From Rhizobium rhizogenes NBRC 13257 (GTDB lineage Bacteria > Pseudomonadota > Alphaproteobacteria > Rhizobiales > Rhizobiaceae), in the NCBI RefSeq assembly GCF_000696095.1, contig NZ_BAYX01000007.1, forward strand, positions 372,001 to 436,000: 64,000 nt of DNA, read 5' to 3'. The translations under genes and the position numbers were made by a program. The notes beneath the pieces are model-generated. The model had not been told where the DNA came from. It saw only the letters and a list, made by a program, of their open reading frames with translations, and searched no databases. Below, in pieces: positions 51,231 to 60,011 of the stretch. The number at the start of each line of letters is the position of its first letter. Position 1 is the stretch's first letter.

Positions 51231-52541
51231 TCAAACGTAACGGTTGACGATGTTTTCCAGCAGTTCCTGCTTGCCGGACTTCGGCTGCGGATTGATATCC
51301 TTGGCCTCGACCCACTGTGCGATCTGGTCGAGCGAGTACTCGCCGCGGAGCAGCTTCTGGCCTTCAGCCGAATCCCAGCCGGCGTAACGGTCGGCGAGCG
51401 GCTGCGAAAGGGCCTTGTCCTCGATCATCTTGGCCGCAGCCTTCAGGCCACGAGCGCAGCAATCCATACCACCGATATGGCCGATCAGCAGGTCTGCCGG
51501 ATCGAGCGACTGACGGCGCAGCTTCGAGTCGAAGTTGGTGCCGCCGCTCTTGAAGCCGCCGCCTGCCAGAACCTGATAGTAGGCCAGCGACATTTCCGGA
51601 ACATTGTTCGGGAACTGGTCGGTATCCCAGCCGGACTGGTAGTCGTTGCGGTTCATGTCGATCGAGCCGAAGATGCCGAGCGCGTTGGCAAGCGCCAGTT
51701 CATGTTCGAAAGAATGGCCGGCGAGGATCGCGTGGCCCTGCTCGATGTTGAGCTTCACTTCGTTTTCGAGGCCGTTCTTCTTCAGGAAGCCATAGACGGT
51801 CGCGACGTCGTAATCGTACTGATGCTTGGTCGGCTCCTGCGGCTTCGGCTCGATCAGGATCGCGCCCTTGAAGCCGATCTTGTGCTTGTATTCGACCACG
51901 AGGTTGAGGAAGCGGCCCATCTGGTCCAGCTCGCGCTTCAGGTCGGTGTTGAGCAGGGTTTCATAGCCTTCGCGGCCGCCCCAGAGAACGTAGTTTTCGC
52001 CGCCGAGCTTGTGCGTCGCATCCATGCAGGTCTTCACGGTCGCAGCCGAGAAAGCGAAGACATCCGGATCCGGATTGGTGGCAGCGCCCGACATGAAGCG
52101 GCGGTTGGAGAAGAGGTTTGCCGTGCCCCACAAAAGCTTGACGCCGGTATCGGCCTGCTTCTGCGCGAAGTAATCGACAATCTCGTTTAGGTTCTTGGTG
52201 TTCTCGGCGAAATTCTTGCCTTCCGGACGCACGTCGGCATCGTGGAAGCAATAATAGGGCGAACCAAGCAAAGTGAAGAATTCGAAGGCAACGTCAGCCT
52301 TCAGCTTGGCAGCTTCCATCGTCTCGTTGAACCAAGGACGCAGGAAGGTCTGTCCGCCGAAGGGGTCGCCGCCCGGCCAGGTGAAGGTGTGCCAATAGGC
52401 AACGGCAAAGCGCAGATGGTCTTCCATGCGCTTGCCGAGAACCACTTCGTCCTTGTTGTAGTGGCGGAAGGCCAGCGGATTGGTGCTGTCGGGGCCTTCA
52501 TATTTAACCTTGGCGATATCGCCGAAAAAGCCGGTGCTCAT
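51231..52541 (-). CDS. xylA: Xylose isomerase
   Basis: The 436-residue enzyme converts D-xylose to D-xylulose and is of the longer class II type. Signatures include FHDADVRPEG (catalytic His), VLWGGREGYETLLNTDLKRE, ILIEPKPQEPTKHQYDYDVA (metal Glu) and NIEQGHAILAGHSFEHELA. AAGGAG lies 7 nt before the ATG. It is 42 bp downstream of xylB and last in a lacI-xylB-xylA unit read leftwards. Confidence 0.97.
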   Translation of the reverse strand: MSTGFFGDIAKVKYEGPDSTNPLAFRHYNKDEVVLGKRMEDHLRFAVAYWHTFTWPGGDPFGGQTFLRPWFNETMEAAKLKADVAFEFFTLLGSPYYCFHDADVRPEGKNFAENTKNLNEIVDYFAQKQADTGVKLLWGTANLFSNRRFMSGAATNPDPDVFAFSAATVKTCMDATHKLGGENYVLWGGREGYETLLNTDLKRELDQMGRFLNLVVEYKHKIGFKGAILIEPKPQEPTKHQYDYDVATVYGFLKKNGLENEVKLNIEQGHAILAGHSFEHELALANALGIFGSIDMNRNDYQSGWDTDQFPNNVPEMSLAYYQVLAGGGFKSGGTNFDSKLRRQSLDPADLLIGHIGGMDCCARGLKAAAKMIEDKALSQPLADRYAGWDSAEGQKLLRGEYSLDQIAQWVEAKDINPQPKSGKQELLENIVNRYV

Positions 52542-52583
52542 GTCCTGTCTCCTTGGAATGAAATTTGATCTTGGTTGATTATT

Positions 52584-54041
52584 TCAATGCGCGCTCAACG
52601 GCTTAATCGCCGGGTAGAGCGCGCGGTAACGCTTGTAGGCATCCTCATAGGCGCCGGTCAGCGCCGTAACGGGTTCGATCGTTCCAGCTGTTTCCGGGGC
52701 CGAGCACACGGCGACCGGATCGGCACCCGTCGCCGCGATCAGGCCGAGACGGGCAGCACCGAAAGCCGCTCCGAAATCGCCGTCGGCCGGCAGGTCGACG
52801 GGAACGCCAAGTGCTGTCGCGATCGAGGCGAGCCAGTAGCGCGAGCGCGAACCGCCGCCGATGGCGGTGACGCGGGCAATGTCGGTGCCGGCGGAGCGCA
52901 GCGCTTCGAGATTGTCCCGGATGGCGAAGCTGACGCCTTCGAGCACCGCCTGCGTCAGCACGGCGCGGCCGCTCTCATGACCGAGGCCGATGAAGGCACC
53001 GCGGATGGTCGCGTCATTGTGTGGCGTGCGCTCGCCGGAAAGATAGGGAAGGAAGGTGACGCTCGACGGCGCCTTCAGCGTGTCTCCGACCTCGCTGGTA
53101 AGATCTGCGGCGGATCTGCCGGTGACGCTCGAATGCCAGTTCAGCGCATCGGTCGCCGACAGGATGACGCCCATCTGGTGCCAGGTGTTCGGTAGCGCGT
53201 GGCAGAAGGCATGCACGGCGCTTTCCGGCTTCGGCAGATAGGAGCCGTTGGCGGCAAAAAGCACGCCCGAGGTGCCGAGCGAGACGAAGGCGGCGCCATG
53301 GCTGACCGTACCCATGCCGCAGGCGGAAGCGGCATTGTCCCCTGCCCCGCCAGCCACGACGACGTCGCCGGCAATGCCCCATTTCGAGGCCAGCTCGCCG
53401 CGCAACTTGCCGGCGGCGTCCGTGCCTTCGACCAGCGTCGGCATCTGCTTTTCGTCGAGGCCGGTCGCGGCCAGCAGCTCGGACGACCATTTGCGCTTGC
53501 CGGTGTCGAGCCAGGAGGTGCCGGCGGAATCCGACATTTCCGAAATGTGCTCGCCTGTCAGCCACAGGCGCAGATAGTCCTTCGGCAATAGCACCCAACG
53601 CACCTTGGCGAAAACATCAGGCTCATGCTTGGCGACCCAGGCAAGCTTCGGCGCGGTGAAACCGGGGAAGACGATATTGCCGGTCAGCGCCCGGAAACGC
53701 GGGTCGGCGTCAAGGGCCGCCGCTTCATGATAGCTGCGCGTATCGTTCCAGAGGATGCAGGGGCGCAGCACCTTGTCGTCGGCGTCGAGCAATGTGGCCC
53801 CATGCATCTGGCCGGAAAGCCCGATGCCACGCACAGCCGCCAATTCCTTCGGATGCGCAGCCCTCAGGCCGGCGACCGCTTCTTCGGTGGCGCGGATCCA
53901 GTGCGACGGCTCCTGCTCCGACCAGCCCGGATGCGGACGCGATACGTCAAGCCCGCCATTGGCCGAGCCGATGATCTTCTGATTACCGTCGATCAGCATC
54001 GCTTTGACGCCGGACGTTCCGAGATCGAGACCCAAATACAT
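52584..54041 (-). CDS. xylB: Xylulokinase
   Basis: The 485-residue FGGY-family kinase phosphorylates D-xylulose to xylulose-5-phosphate. The N-terminal phosphate loop is YLGLDLGTSGVKAMLIDGNQ, the substrate segment LSGQMHGATLLD, and the C-terminal ATP-site motif RVTAIGGGSRSRYWLASIAT. It lies between its probable regulator gene (27 bp upstream) and xylA (42 bp downstream). A GGGAG ribosome binding site precedes the ATG. Confidence 0.97.
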   Translation of the reverse strand: MYLGLDLGTSGVKAMLIDGNQKIIGSANGGLDVSRPHPGWSEQEPSHWIRATEEAVAGLRAAHPKELAAVRGIGLSGQMHGATLLDADDKVLRPCILWNDTRSYHEAAALDADPRFRALTGNIVFPGFTAPKLAWVAKHEPDVFAKVRWVLLPKDYLRLWLTGEHISEMSDSAGTSWLDTGKRKWSSELLAATGLDEKQMPTLVEGTDAAGKLRGELASKWGIAGDVVVAGGAGDNAASACGMGTVSHGAAFVSLGTSGVLFAANGSYLPKPESAVHAFCHALPNTWHQMGVILSATDALNWHSSVTGRSAADLTSEVGDTLKAPSSVTFLPYLSGERTPHNDATIRGAFIGLGHESGRAVLTQAVLEGVSFAIRDNLEALRSAGTDIARVTAIGGGSRSRYWLASIATALGVPVDLPADGDFGAAFGAARLGLIAATGADPVAVCSAPETAGTIEPVTALTGAYEDAYKRYRALYPAIKPLSAH

Positions 54042-54068
54042 CAGATAATACTCCCTAGAGTCCGCCGT

Positions 54069-55094
54069 TCACGGCAGATTGTCCTTCACGAAAATGTCGA
54101 GGCGTATGCGCTCCTGGCCGGCAATGAAGCCCTGGCCATCCGCCGTCGCCTTCAGGACGCGGATGGCGCTGCGCACCTCATGGCCGGCATCCTGGTTGAG
54201 CACGGCATCGATCGTGCCGTCCTGCAGCGCCGAGCGCGTATGTTCGGTGAGTTCATGCGCCACCACCGTCAGCCCACGCCCCTGCCCGGTCGCCTTCAGC
54301 GCCCGGATCAGGCCGCGATTACCGGCGCCGAGACTGTAGACGCCGATGATGTCGTCGCTGCCAGCAAGCGCCTCCGAGATGAGCCCGCTGGTGATCTCCG
54401 GATCGTCGCGGCCTTCAAGCACCGGCAGCAGCCGCAATTGCGGAAACTCCGCCGCCATCACGGCAGCAAATCCTTGGAGGCGCTCGCGATGGTCGCGCAC
54501 CAGCATGGAACCGGCGAGAACCGTGATATCGCCGCCACGCCCGCCAAGGAACCGGCCAAGCAGCCGCGCCGCCGTCCGGCCGGCGGCAATATTGTCGACG
54601 CCGGCATAGTGATGCCGCATGGAACCGGTGAGATCGGACACAAGAGTGACGACGGGAATGCGCGCATCCACCAACCGGTCGACGGCGGCGCGAACCTCCG
54701 GCGCATCGGTCGCCACAAGCGCTACGCCAGCGACATCTTGTCCATGCAGCGCATCGAGCGCCGCCACCAGCGCCGGCGGATCGAAGGCGGGCACTTCGAT
54801 GATGCGGATCTCGGTGCGCTCGAGGGACGAACGTGTCATCGCCTGGCGCACCTCGGCGTAAAGGCCGTGCATGAAGGAATTGTCACCGGTCGGCAGGATG
54901 AAGACCAGCGGATAGACGCGACCCTTGGCAAGATTGGCGGCCGCCACGTCGCGCACATAGCCGATGTCGCGGATCGCCGCTTCCACCTTCTCGCGCGTCA
55001 CAGTACGCACGCCCGGGCGCTGGTTCAGCACCCGGTCCACAGTCGCAAGGCTGACGCCCGCGGCAGCGGCGATATCGTACACAGTGGGTCTCAT
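54069..55094 (-). CDS. LacI-family regulator of the xylose genes
   Basis: The 341-residue protein has the LacI helix-turn-helix TVYDIAAAAGVSLATVDRVL (4-23), the hinge AAANLAKGRVYPLVFILP, and a periplasmic-binding-type sensor domain. The helix carries VDRVLN rather than the more usual VSRVLN, a variant common in rhizobial sugar regulators. AGGAGG precedes the ATG. It is 27 bp before xylB and transcribed with it. A 9-bp inverted repeat at 55124-55149 is a likely operator. Confidence 0.93.
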   Translation of the reverse strand: MRPTVYDIAAAAGVSLATVDRVLNQRPGVRTVTREKVEAAIRDIGYVRDVAAANLAKGRVYPLVFILPTGDNSFMHGLYAEVRQAMTRSSLERTEIRIIEVPAFDPPALVAALDALHGQDVAGVALVATDAPEVRAAVDRLVDARIPVVTLVSDLTGSMRHHYAGVDNIAAGRTAARLLGRFLGGRGGDITVLAGSMLVRDHRERLQGFAAVMAAEFPQLRLLPVLEGRDDPEITSGLISEALAGSDDIIGVYSLGAGNRGLIRALKATGQGRGLTVVAHELTEHTRSALQDGTIDAVLNQDAGHEVRSAIRVLKATADGQGFIAGQERIRLDIFVKDNLP

Positions 55095-55123
55095 CAGCTC
55101 CTCCTGACGAGATGCTTACCGCC

Positions 55124-55149
55124 ATTTCTGATGTACGTAAATCAGAAAT
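55124..55149. promoter_or_regulatory. Inverted repeat operator of the lacI-xylB-xylA unit
   Basis: ATTTCTGAT (55124-55132) and ATCAGAAAT (55141-55149) form a perfect 9-bp inverted repeat around an 8-bp spacer, 30 bp before the regulator start. It differs from the TGTAAAnnTTTACA sites of the other LacI regulator. Confidence 0.75.
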
Positions 55150-55187
55150 TTTTTCGAGCCGAAACTTTCCTGCCGATCGCCATAACG

Positions 55188-55215
55188 AAAAAGGGCTCCT
55201 CGATGTGAGGAGCCC
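55188..55215 (-). terminator. Rho-independent terminator of the efflux operon
   Basis: On the minus strand a perfect 9-bp stem (GGGCTCCTC/GAGGAGCCC, five-base loop) is followed by TTTTT. It lies 26 bp after the emrB stop. Confidence 0.9.
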
Positions 55216-55241
55216 TTTCATTGCAAGAGGATAGGACGCGA

Positions 55242-56849
55242 TCAATGGCCTCCGCCACCGCCGCCGCCGGCTGTCTTCGGCTTGCTCAGCATCAATACGC
55301 CGAGGATCATCGCCAGGAACAGCACCGTCAGCATCAGGAAGATATCGCTGAAGGACATGATCATTGCCTGCTGCGTTGTCATGTTGACCATCTGCCTCAG
55401 CGCAGCTTGCTGGCCGTCCAGGCCCGAGGCGGTGAAGCTGGTGGCCATGTTGTTCAACTGGTTGACGGCAACCTGATTGCCCCATTGGATATTGTCGCGC
55501 AGATTGAAGTAATGCAAATCCTGGCGGTTCGTCAGAAGCGTGTTGATGATGGCAAGGCCGACGGCGCCGCCGAGATTACGCGTCAGGTTGAACAGGCCGG
55601 ATGCACCTCGCATGCGGGCGGGCGGCATGGTTCCGAGCGCGATATTGTTGATCGGCACCATGCAGAGCATCAGCCCGAAACCACGCAGGATCTGCGGGAT
55701 CAGCAGCTCGTAGAAATCCCAGTCCGTCGTCAGATGCATCATGATATAGGTGCCGGCCGAGAAACTGGTAAAGCCGATGACCATCATGATGCGCAGATCG
55801 AGCTTGCTCGACAGGAAGCCGGCGAGCGGCGCCGTAAAGAACATCGTCAGGCCCGATACGAACATCGTCTCGCCGATCTGCAGCGAATCGTAGCCGCGGA
55901 TGCGGGCGAGATAGAGCGGGTAGATGTAGGTCAGACCATAAAGACCGATGCCCATCACGAAGGAGAACACCGAGCCGAAGGAGAAGTTCTTGTTGGCGAA
56001 AGCCTTCAGATCCACCACCGGGAAATCCACCGAGAAAGCACGGTAGAAGAAGATGATTGCGCCGATGCCGGAAGCGATGGCGGCAATGGTGATGTAGCTG
56101 TCGTTGAACCAGTCGTTGGTGTTGCCCTCTTCCAGCACATATTCCAGCGCGCCGAGGAAGACGCCCATGGAGAACAGGCCCCACCAGTCGAACTTCTTCA
56201 TCAGCGACAGCTCGGGCTTGTCGAAATCGATGTAGTTCCAGGTGACGATGGCGACGATGATGCCTGGCGGAATGTTGACCAGGAACAGCCAGTGCCAGGA
56301 GAAGGCATTGGACAGATAGCCGCCGACGGTCGGGCCGATGGTCGGCGCCAGCGTGGCAATGAGGCCGATGATCGGCGAGACGATATTGCGCTTCGACGGC
56401 GGGAAGATCGTGAAGGCAGCCGCGAAGACAGAAGGGATCATGCCGCCGCCGATGAAGCCCTGCAGCGCGCGGTAGATGATCATCTGGTCGATATTGGTGG
56501 CGGTCGCCGCCAGCGCGCTGGCCATGGTGAAACCAGCCGCGGAGATCGCGAAGAGGTAACGCGTCGAGATGATACGCGCCAGCGTTCCCGACAATGGGAT
56601 CATGATGACTTCAGCGATCAGATAGGCGGTCTGCACCCAGCCGATTTCATCCGAGCCGGCGCTGAGGCCGGCCTGGATTTCGCTAAGCGAAGCCGAGACG
56701 ATCTGAATGTCGAGGATCGACATGAACATGCCGAGCACCATCGCGAGGAAGGCGATGAGCTTTTTCGGGTCTATGCGTTCGTCCGCCGGAGAAACGGCGG
56801 GCGCCGGCGCCCGCGGAGGGGCGCCTGCGGTAGTGCTGGCCGACGACAT
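55242..56849 (-). CDS. EmrB-type MFS multidrug efflux transporter (DHA2, 14 TM)
   Basis: The 535-residue DHA2-family permease has about 14 TM helices and family motifs LDIQIVSASLSEIQAGLSAG (TM1 motif D1) and GTLARIISTRYLFAISAAGF (motif A region). The C-terminus ends in a Gly run before His. Tripartite EmrAB-TolC pumps export hydrophobic toxins and antimicrobials. It lies 18 bp after the membrane fusion gene, with a terminator following. In rhizobia such pumps respond to plant phenolics; that link is inference. Confidence 0.93.
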   Translation of the reverse strand: MSSASTTAGAPPRAPAPAVSPADERIDPKKLIAFLAMVLGMFMSILDIQIVSASLSEIQAGLSAGSDEIGWVQTAYLIAEVIMIPLSGTLARIISTRYLFAISAAGFTMASALAATATNIDQMIIYRALQGFIGGGMIPSVFAAAFTIFPPSKRNIVSPIIGLIATLAPTIGPTVGGYLSNAFSWHWLFLVNIPPGIIVAIVTWNYIDFDKPELSLMKKFDWWGLFSMGVFLGALEYVLEEGNTNDWFNDSYITIAAIASGIGAIIFFYRAFSVDFPVVDLKAFANKNFSFGSVFSFVMGIGLYGLTYIYPLYLARIRGYDSLQIGETMFVSGLTMFFTAPLAGFLSSKLDLRIMMVIGFTSFSAGTYIMMHLTTDWDFYELLIPQILRGFGLMLCMVPINNIALGTMPPARMRGASGLFNLTRNLGGAVGLAIINTLLTNRQDLHYFNLRDNIQWGNQVAVNQLNNMATSFTASGLDGQQAALRQMVNMTTQQAMIMSFSDIFLMLTVLFLAMILGVLMLSKPKTAGGGGGGGH

Positions 56850-56867
56850 GATATGTCTCTCCCGAGC

Positions 56868-58088
56868 TTACTTGTCCGGCGCCGTGCGGGTGTCGACATC
56901 GACGACGACACTCAGGCCGGCGCGCAGGCGACCGCTATCGAGCGCATCCTGCGGCAGGGCGATGCGAACCGGCACGCGCTGGATGATCTTGGTGAAATTG
57001 CCCGTCGCGTTTTCCGGCGGCAGCAGCGAGAAGACCGAGCCGGAAGCCGGCGAAATCGACTCGACCGTGCCGACGATCGGATGATCGCTATAGGCGTCGA
57101 CATGGACGTTGACCTTCGAGCCAGGAACCAGATGCTGGATCTGCGTTTCCTTGAAGTTGGCGTCGATGTAGAGCTGGCGGGTCGGAACGATCGCCATCAG
57201 CTTCTGGCCGGGAGAGACGAGATCGCCTTCCTGCACGGAGCGATTGCCGACGACGCCGTCATAGGGCGCCTTCAGGACCGTGAAGGAGAGATCGCGGGCA
57301 GCCTTGTCGCGGGCGGCTTCGAGGCCCTTGATGGTGCTCTCGGCCTGGGTGCGCTGCGCCTGCAGCAGGTTGATATTGGCCTGGGCCGAGGCGATGGCGG
57401 CGTCGCCGCCGACGAGATTGGCCTTGGCCTGGTCAAGCGCGATATTGGCGCTATCGAGAGAAGCCGTGGTGCCGACCGACTTCGCCTGAAGTTCGGCGGC
57501 GCGGGTCTGGGTGATCTGTGCGCCACGTACCGTTGCTTCAAGCGCGACCTTCTGGGCTTGCGACTGGGCAAGGGTCGCCTGGCCGGCGGCAATCTGCGCG
57601 TCGATCGTGTGCAGCGACAACTGCTCGGTGACGAGCGAGGCCTGCGCCTGTTCCAGCGCCAGCTTGTAGTCGCCGTCATCAAGCGTGGCGAGCACGTCGC
57701 CCGTCTTGACCTGCTGGTTGGCAACGACATTCACCTTGGCGACATAGCCGGTGACCTTCGGCTGAATGGTCGCGATGTCGCCTTCGATATAGGCGTCATC
57801 GGTGGAAACCATGAAGCGGCCCGTCGTCCACCAGTCATAACCGTACCAGCCGCCGCCGACGAGCGCCAGAACGACGACGATGGGCATAACCAGGCTGCGC
57901 CGCTTCTTCTCGGCGGGTGGTGGGGCCACCTCGGCCGGAGATGCTGGCGCAGCCTGGGCGGGGGCTGGATTGCCGCGCGTTTCCGCGGCGGGAGCTTCGG
58001 CGGTTACACCGGCTTCCGTTGCTTCCATTTCGGTATCAGCGGCATCGTTCACGATGCGTGCTACGTTGTTACCATGACTAGACGACAT
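56868..58088 (-). CDS. EmrA/HlyD-type membrane fusion protein
   Basis: The 406-residue protein has an Ala/Pro/Glu-rich cytoplasmic N-terminus (1-63), one TM helix (LVMPIVVVLALVGGGWYGYD), then the HlyD lipoyl-like half-motif STDDAYIEGDIATIQPKVTG, a coiled-coil hairpin (about 135-260) and KAPYDGVVGNRSVQEGDLVS. It links the inner-membrane pump to an outer-membrane channel of the TolC type, not encoded here. It is first in the operon and divergent from a TetR regulator. Confidence 0.93.
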   Translation of the reverse strand: MSSSHGNNVARIVNDAADTEMEATEAGVTAEAPAAETRGNPAPAQAAPASPAEVAPPPAEKKRRSLVMPIVVVLALVGGGWYGYDWWTTGRFMVSTDDAYIEGDIATIQPKVTGYVAKVNVVANQQVKTGDVLATLDDGDYKLALEQAQASLVTEQLSLHTIDAQIAAGQATLAQSQAQKVALEATVRGAQITQTRAAELQAKSVGTTASLDSANIALDQAKANLVGGDAAIASAQANINLLQAQRTQAESTIKGLEAARDKAARDLSFTVLKAPYDGVVGNRSVQEGDLVSPGQKLMAIVPTRQLYIDANFKETQIQHLVPGSKVNVHVDAYSDHPIVGTVESISPASGSVFSLLPPENATGNFTKIIQRVPVRIALPQDALDSGRLRAGLSVVVDVDTRTAPDK

Positions 58089-58123
58089 TGCCCTACCACC
58101 GGAGAATCTGGGTAAAATAATCG

Positions 58124-58145
58124 AACTGAACGGTTCGGTTCAGTT
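58124..58145. promoter_or_regulatory. Candidate TetR operator 1
   Basis: AACTGAAC-N6-GTTCAGTT is a perfect 8-bp inverted repeat. It overlaps a TTGACA (58144-58149) that could be the -35 element of the rightward tetR-type gene, so repressor binding would block it. Confidence 0.7.
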
Positions 58146-58179
58146 GACATAGATCGTTTTCCACTCCATATCAAGTGGT

Positions 58180-58199
58180 ATCGAACCACTGAGTTCGAT
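58180..58199. promoter_or_regulatory. Candidate TetR operator 2
   Basis: ATCGAAC-N6-GTTCGAT is a perfect 7-bp inverted repeat with the same 6-bp spacer and GAAC/GTTC core as operator 1, 54-55 bp away centre to centre. Confidence 0.65.
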
Positions 58200-58232
58200 T
58201 TATTTGGCGAATCTGATTAAGGTTCTCCAAAA

Positions 58233-58934
58233 ATGATTGAGTGTAAGGAGACCATGAAGCACGAACCGCAAAATGTCGCCGTCTTGAACGCACCTGCATC
58301 CGGTGGACGATGGGCCGCCGGTGAAGATCCGGTCAAGCGCCAGCAAATTCTGGAGGGCGCCAAGCGCGTCTTCATGAAAATGGGGTTCGATGCCGCGAGC
58401 ATGAACGACGTCACGCGCGAAGCCGGCGTCTCCAAGGGCACGCTCTACGTCTATTTCGCCAATAAGGAAGACCTGTTCTCCGCCATTGTGAACAGCGAAC
58501 GTGCGCATTTCGTCGAAATCGTGCGCGCAGCGCTCGCCGAGGATACCGACATCGCGTCAAGTCTCCTTGAGTTCGGCAAGGTGTTTGCGACCCACGTCAC
58601 ATCTGACAAGATCATTAGCGCCATGCGGACCGTCATCGGGGTGCGCGAGCGCATGCCATCGCTCTGTCAGCGCTTTTTTACCGGTCCAGAAAACCTGCGT
58701 ACCGTGTTGCGCAGCTATCTGGAGCGCAAGGCCGAGGCAGGCAGCGTCGAGATCGAGGATTTCGACATGGCCGCGCGCCAGTTTCTCGAGATGGCCAGCG
58801 GCGGCTATTTCAAGCTAAGGCTGTTCGGCGACATGGAAGCCCCTCCTTCGAAAGAAGAGATCGACTATGTCGTGCGCGGCGCCGTGCGTGTCTTCCTGGC
58901 CGCCTATGGTTCCAAACAGAAAGATTGCGCCTGA
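58233..58934 (+). CDS. TetR-family regulator of the EmrAB-type pump
   Basis: The ~233-residue protein has a TetR helix-turn-helix (KRQQILEGAKRVFMKMGFDA, then VTREAGVSKGTLYVYFANKE) and a C-terminal ligand domain of the AcrR/AefR-like type. Two starts are possible: ATG 58233, and ATG 58254 with AAGGAG only 3 nt upstream. It is divergent from emrA with two inverted repeats in the shared 144 bp, the standard arrangement for a repressor released by pump substrates. Confidence 0.93.
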   Translation: MIECKETMKHEPQNVAVLNAPASGGRWAAGEDPVKRQQILEGAKRVFMKMGFDAASMNDVTREAGVSKGTLYVYFANKEDLFSAIVNSERAHFVEIVRAALAEDTDIASSLLEFGKVFATHVTSDKIISAMRTVIGVRERMPSLCQRFFTGPENLRTVLRSYLERKAEAGSVEIEDFDMAARQFLEMASGGYFKLRLFGDMEAPPSKEEIDYVVRGAVRVFLAAYGSKQKDCA

Positions 58935-59038
58935 CGGCCAGCCGATGGCTAGCAGGTCTTGCCATCAACTCCGCAATCACGATCAAATCCCATCGCCGGT
59001 CGACGCCTAACAATGGGCCGGCAACCAGGGAGTTAGAC

Positions 59039-59878
59039 ATGAGCGCGATTGGACGAGCGATATGGTTCATCGAAAGCCATTTTGCGTCAGACATCTCGCT
59101 CGACGAGATTGCCGACACGGCCGGCCTGTCGCGCTACCATCTGTCGCGCGTCTTCGGACTGACCACCGGCCATTCGATCAGCGGCTATATCCGGGGGCGG
59201 CGCCTTAGCGGGGCGGCTCTTGCGCTGATCGACAGCTCATCGACCATTCTCCAGGTTGCCCTCGATGCGGGCTACGGCTCGCATGAGGCTTTCACCCGTG
59301 CCTTCCGCGAACAGTTCGGCATGACGCCCGACAGCTTGCGCAAACAGGGGCACGCCAGAAACCTTGCCTTACTGGAGCCAATCAGAATGGACGAGACCCA
59401 CCTCCCCAAGCTCGACGCACCGCGTTTCGAGACCCGCCCCGCAATGCTGCTTGCCGGCCTTGCGGAAACTTATGCCCATGAGGCCACGGAAGGGATTCCC
59501 TCGCTCTGGCAGCGGTTCAACCAGCATTTCGGCCACATCCCCGGCCAGGTCGGCAATGTCGCCTATGGCGTCTGCACTCAGGCTGAAGGCGAGACCGAAA
59601 GCTTCCGCTATATGTCCGCCGCCGAGATCAGCGCGGCCGACGACCTGCCGGAGGGCTTTACGACCCTGAAACTGCCACAGCAGCGCTATGCGGTCTTCAC
59701 GCATCGCGGCCACATCTCCGGCATCTCCGCTACCGTGCACCAAATCTTCGGTGACTGGCTGCCGCAATCCGGTCACAAGCACGCCAGCCTGCCCGACATG
59801 ATGGAGCGCTACGACGACCGTTCCGACCCTCAAACTGGCATGGGCGTGACGGAGATCTGGATTCCCCTGAAGGCATAG
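59039..59878 (+). CDS. AraC-family regulator with GyrI-like effector-binding domain
   Basis: The 279-residue protein has an N-terminal AraC double helix-turn-helix (ISLDEIADTAGLSRYHLSRV, then STILQVALDAGYGSHEAFTR and FGMTPDSLRKQG, ending about 105). A C-terminal GyrI/Rob-type small-molecule domain follows (about 125-279), with EGIPSLWQRFNQHFGHIPGQ and YGVCTQ. This order is like Rob, suggesting response to hydrophobic compounds. ATG 59039 follows GGGAG. It is 104 bp after the TetR gene and may share its toxicant theme. Confidence 0.9.
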   Translation: MSAIGRAIWFIESHFASDISLDEIADTAGLSRYHLSRVFGLTTGHSISGYIRGRRLSGAALALIDSSSTILQVALDAGYGSHEAFTRAFREQFGMTPDSLRKQGHARNLALLEPIRMDETHLPKLDAPRFETRPAMLLAGLAETYAHEATEGIPSLWQRFNQHFGHIPGQVGNVAYGVCTQAEGETESFRYMSAAEISAADDLPEGFTTLKLPQQRYAVFTHRGHISGISATVHQIFGDWLPQSGHKHASLPDMMERYDDRSDPQTGMGVTEIWIPLKA

Positions 59879-59886
59879 AAGCAGCT

Positions 59887-59911
59887 GCGGCGCCTACGAA
59901 AATGGCGCCGC
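59887..59911 (+). terminator. Hairpin after AraC-family gene
   Basis: GCGGCGCC (59887-59894) pairs perfectly with GGCGCCGC (59904-59911), nine-base loop. No T-tract follows, so termination is likely but not certain. Confidence 0.5.
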
Positions 59912-59972
59912 CGCTTGCACCTGTGAATTCGCTCCTTACATTACCGACGATTATTGAGGAGCCGAAGCTGGG

Positions 59973-59997
59973 GGTCAGCGTTCGGCAAACGCTGACC
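59973..59997 (+). promoter_or_regulatory. 10-bp hairpin abutting the terC ribosome binding site
   Basis: GGTCAGCGTT and AACGCTGACC form a perfect 10-bp stem with loop CGGCA. The stem ends directly before AAAGGA (59998-60003), the terC ribosome binding site. It may affect translation or mRNA stability. It does not show the conserved parts of the yybP-ykoY manganese riboswitch that I can recall. Confidence 0.55.
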
Positions 59998-60011
59998 AAA
60001 GGAAATCGTTA

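Noticed and set aside
55221..58115. A 964-codon open frame on the plus strand opposite the emrB and emrA genes
   Set aside because: It is rich in Arg, Asp and His in the manner of GC-rich antisense frames, spans two well-supported genes and a terminator, and has no recognisable domain.
59879..60011. yybP-ykoY manganese riboswitch upstream of terC
   Set aside because: The family context made it worth checking, but the conserved core segments I know are not present; only two simple hairpins are seen.
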